A stretch of 45,640 nucleotides of DNA from Nitrospirales bacterium (GTDB lineage Bacteria > Nitrospirota > Nitrospiria > Nitrospirales > UBA8639), in assembly GCA_021604105.1 (NCBI GenBank), contig BQIW01000029.1, positions 1 to 45,640 on the forward strand, read 5' to 3'. The translations under genes were made by a program, and so were the position numbers. Under the pieces are notes generated by a model. The model searched no databases and was not told the DNA's origin. It saw nothing but the letters and a program-made list of their open reading frames with translations. Shown here in pieces: positions 45,487-45,640 of the stretch. Numbering within the stretch: position 1 is the stretch's first letter; every line of letters begins with the position of its first letter.

Positions 45487-45640
45487 ATGAACAATCCAAT
45501 ACTGGGCTCTGTACTTATTTTATTCCTGTTACTGGGCATCGCCTGCCAGGAAAGGCCGACCGAGCCGGCTCCAGAGGGAACAGCGGCCGATCACAAGCGG
45601 GGGCTTGAATCAGATAGGCATGGAGAGCAGGATCGACAGG
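45487..45640 (+). CDS. lipoprotein, probable CzcB/CusB-type adaptor (5' part only)
   Basis: The window ends after 51 codons. The visible part starts with ATG behind AGGAAG, has a lipoprotein signal (SVLILFLLLGIAC) and then a hydrophilic Glu/Pro/His-containing stretch (QERPTEPAPEGTAADHKRG). Many CzcB/CusB-type adaptors begin this way, and the gene follows a TolC-family gene by 15 bases, so an efflux adaptor is the likely identity. The diagnostic domains are outside the window. Confidence 0.6.
   Translation, partial: MNNPILGSVLILFLLLGIACQERPTEPAPEGTAADHKRGLESDRHGEQDRQ

Overview
The window reads as chromosomal DNA of a Gram-negative bacterium, most likely a Nitrospira-type member of the Nitrospirota. 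This rests on gene content: an ammonium-transporter/histidine-kinase fusion, many copper proteins with outer-membrane partners, YHS modules, DUF2934 and DUF4396. It also rests on a repeat family that I recall from Nitrospira genomes. The lineage is an inference, because no rRNA or other marker gene is present. No tRNA, CRISPR array, transposase or integrase was recognised.

Layout. 1-6 kb: a small basic protein, a split-barrel flavoprotein gene enclosed by two 215-bp inverted copies of one repeat, and a 1,315-residue Amt-histidine kinase-REC-REC-HPt fusion. 6-15.6 kb: a SWIM/SNF2 helicase, a bestrophin-like channel, a secreted hypothetical protein and a secreted metallophosphoesterase. This part is gene-poor and holds duplication debris, including a stray copy of the helicase 3' end and a diverged pair of about 96 bp. 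15.7-25 kb: a Cu(I) P-type ATPase, a BCCT transporter, a permease, a DUF4396 gene broken by an in-frame TAG, a Tat-exported multicopper oxidase and a TolC-family lipoprotein. 25.4-31.3 kb: two phosphorolytic carbohydrate enzymes, a HAD-GH65 fusion and a YHS-glucan phosphorylase fusion, with a small unknown gene between them.

31.6-45.6 kb is a copper/silver resistance island. A minus-strand operon runs from a small exported protein through cusC-, cusB- and cusA-like genes, a His-tailed TPR lipoprotein, an ECF sigma factor with a cysteine-rich tail, and a DUF2934 protein. Several junctions overlap by 4 bp. A second minus-strand unit encodes a second TPR lipoprotein, a CopA-type multicopper oxidase and CopB. 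Divergent from it, on the plus strand, a His-rich exported protein precedes another TolC-family gene and the start of a lipoprotein, probably a CzcB/CusB-type adaptor.

Together the copper genes would extrude Cu(I) from the cytoplasm (ATPase), move it across the outer membrane (RND tripartite pump) and oxidise or sequester it in the periplasm (oxidases, CopB, His-rich proteins). The sigma factor is the likely sensor, by analogy with Myxococcus CorE. The observations most worth follow-up are the sigma factor/TPR-lipoprotein module, the YHS-phosphorylase fusion, the Amt signalling fusion and the amber codon in DUF4396.
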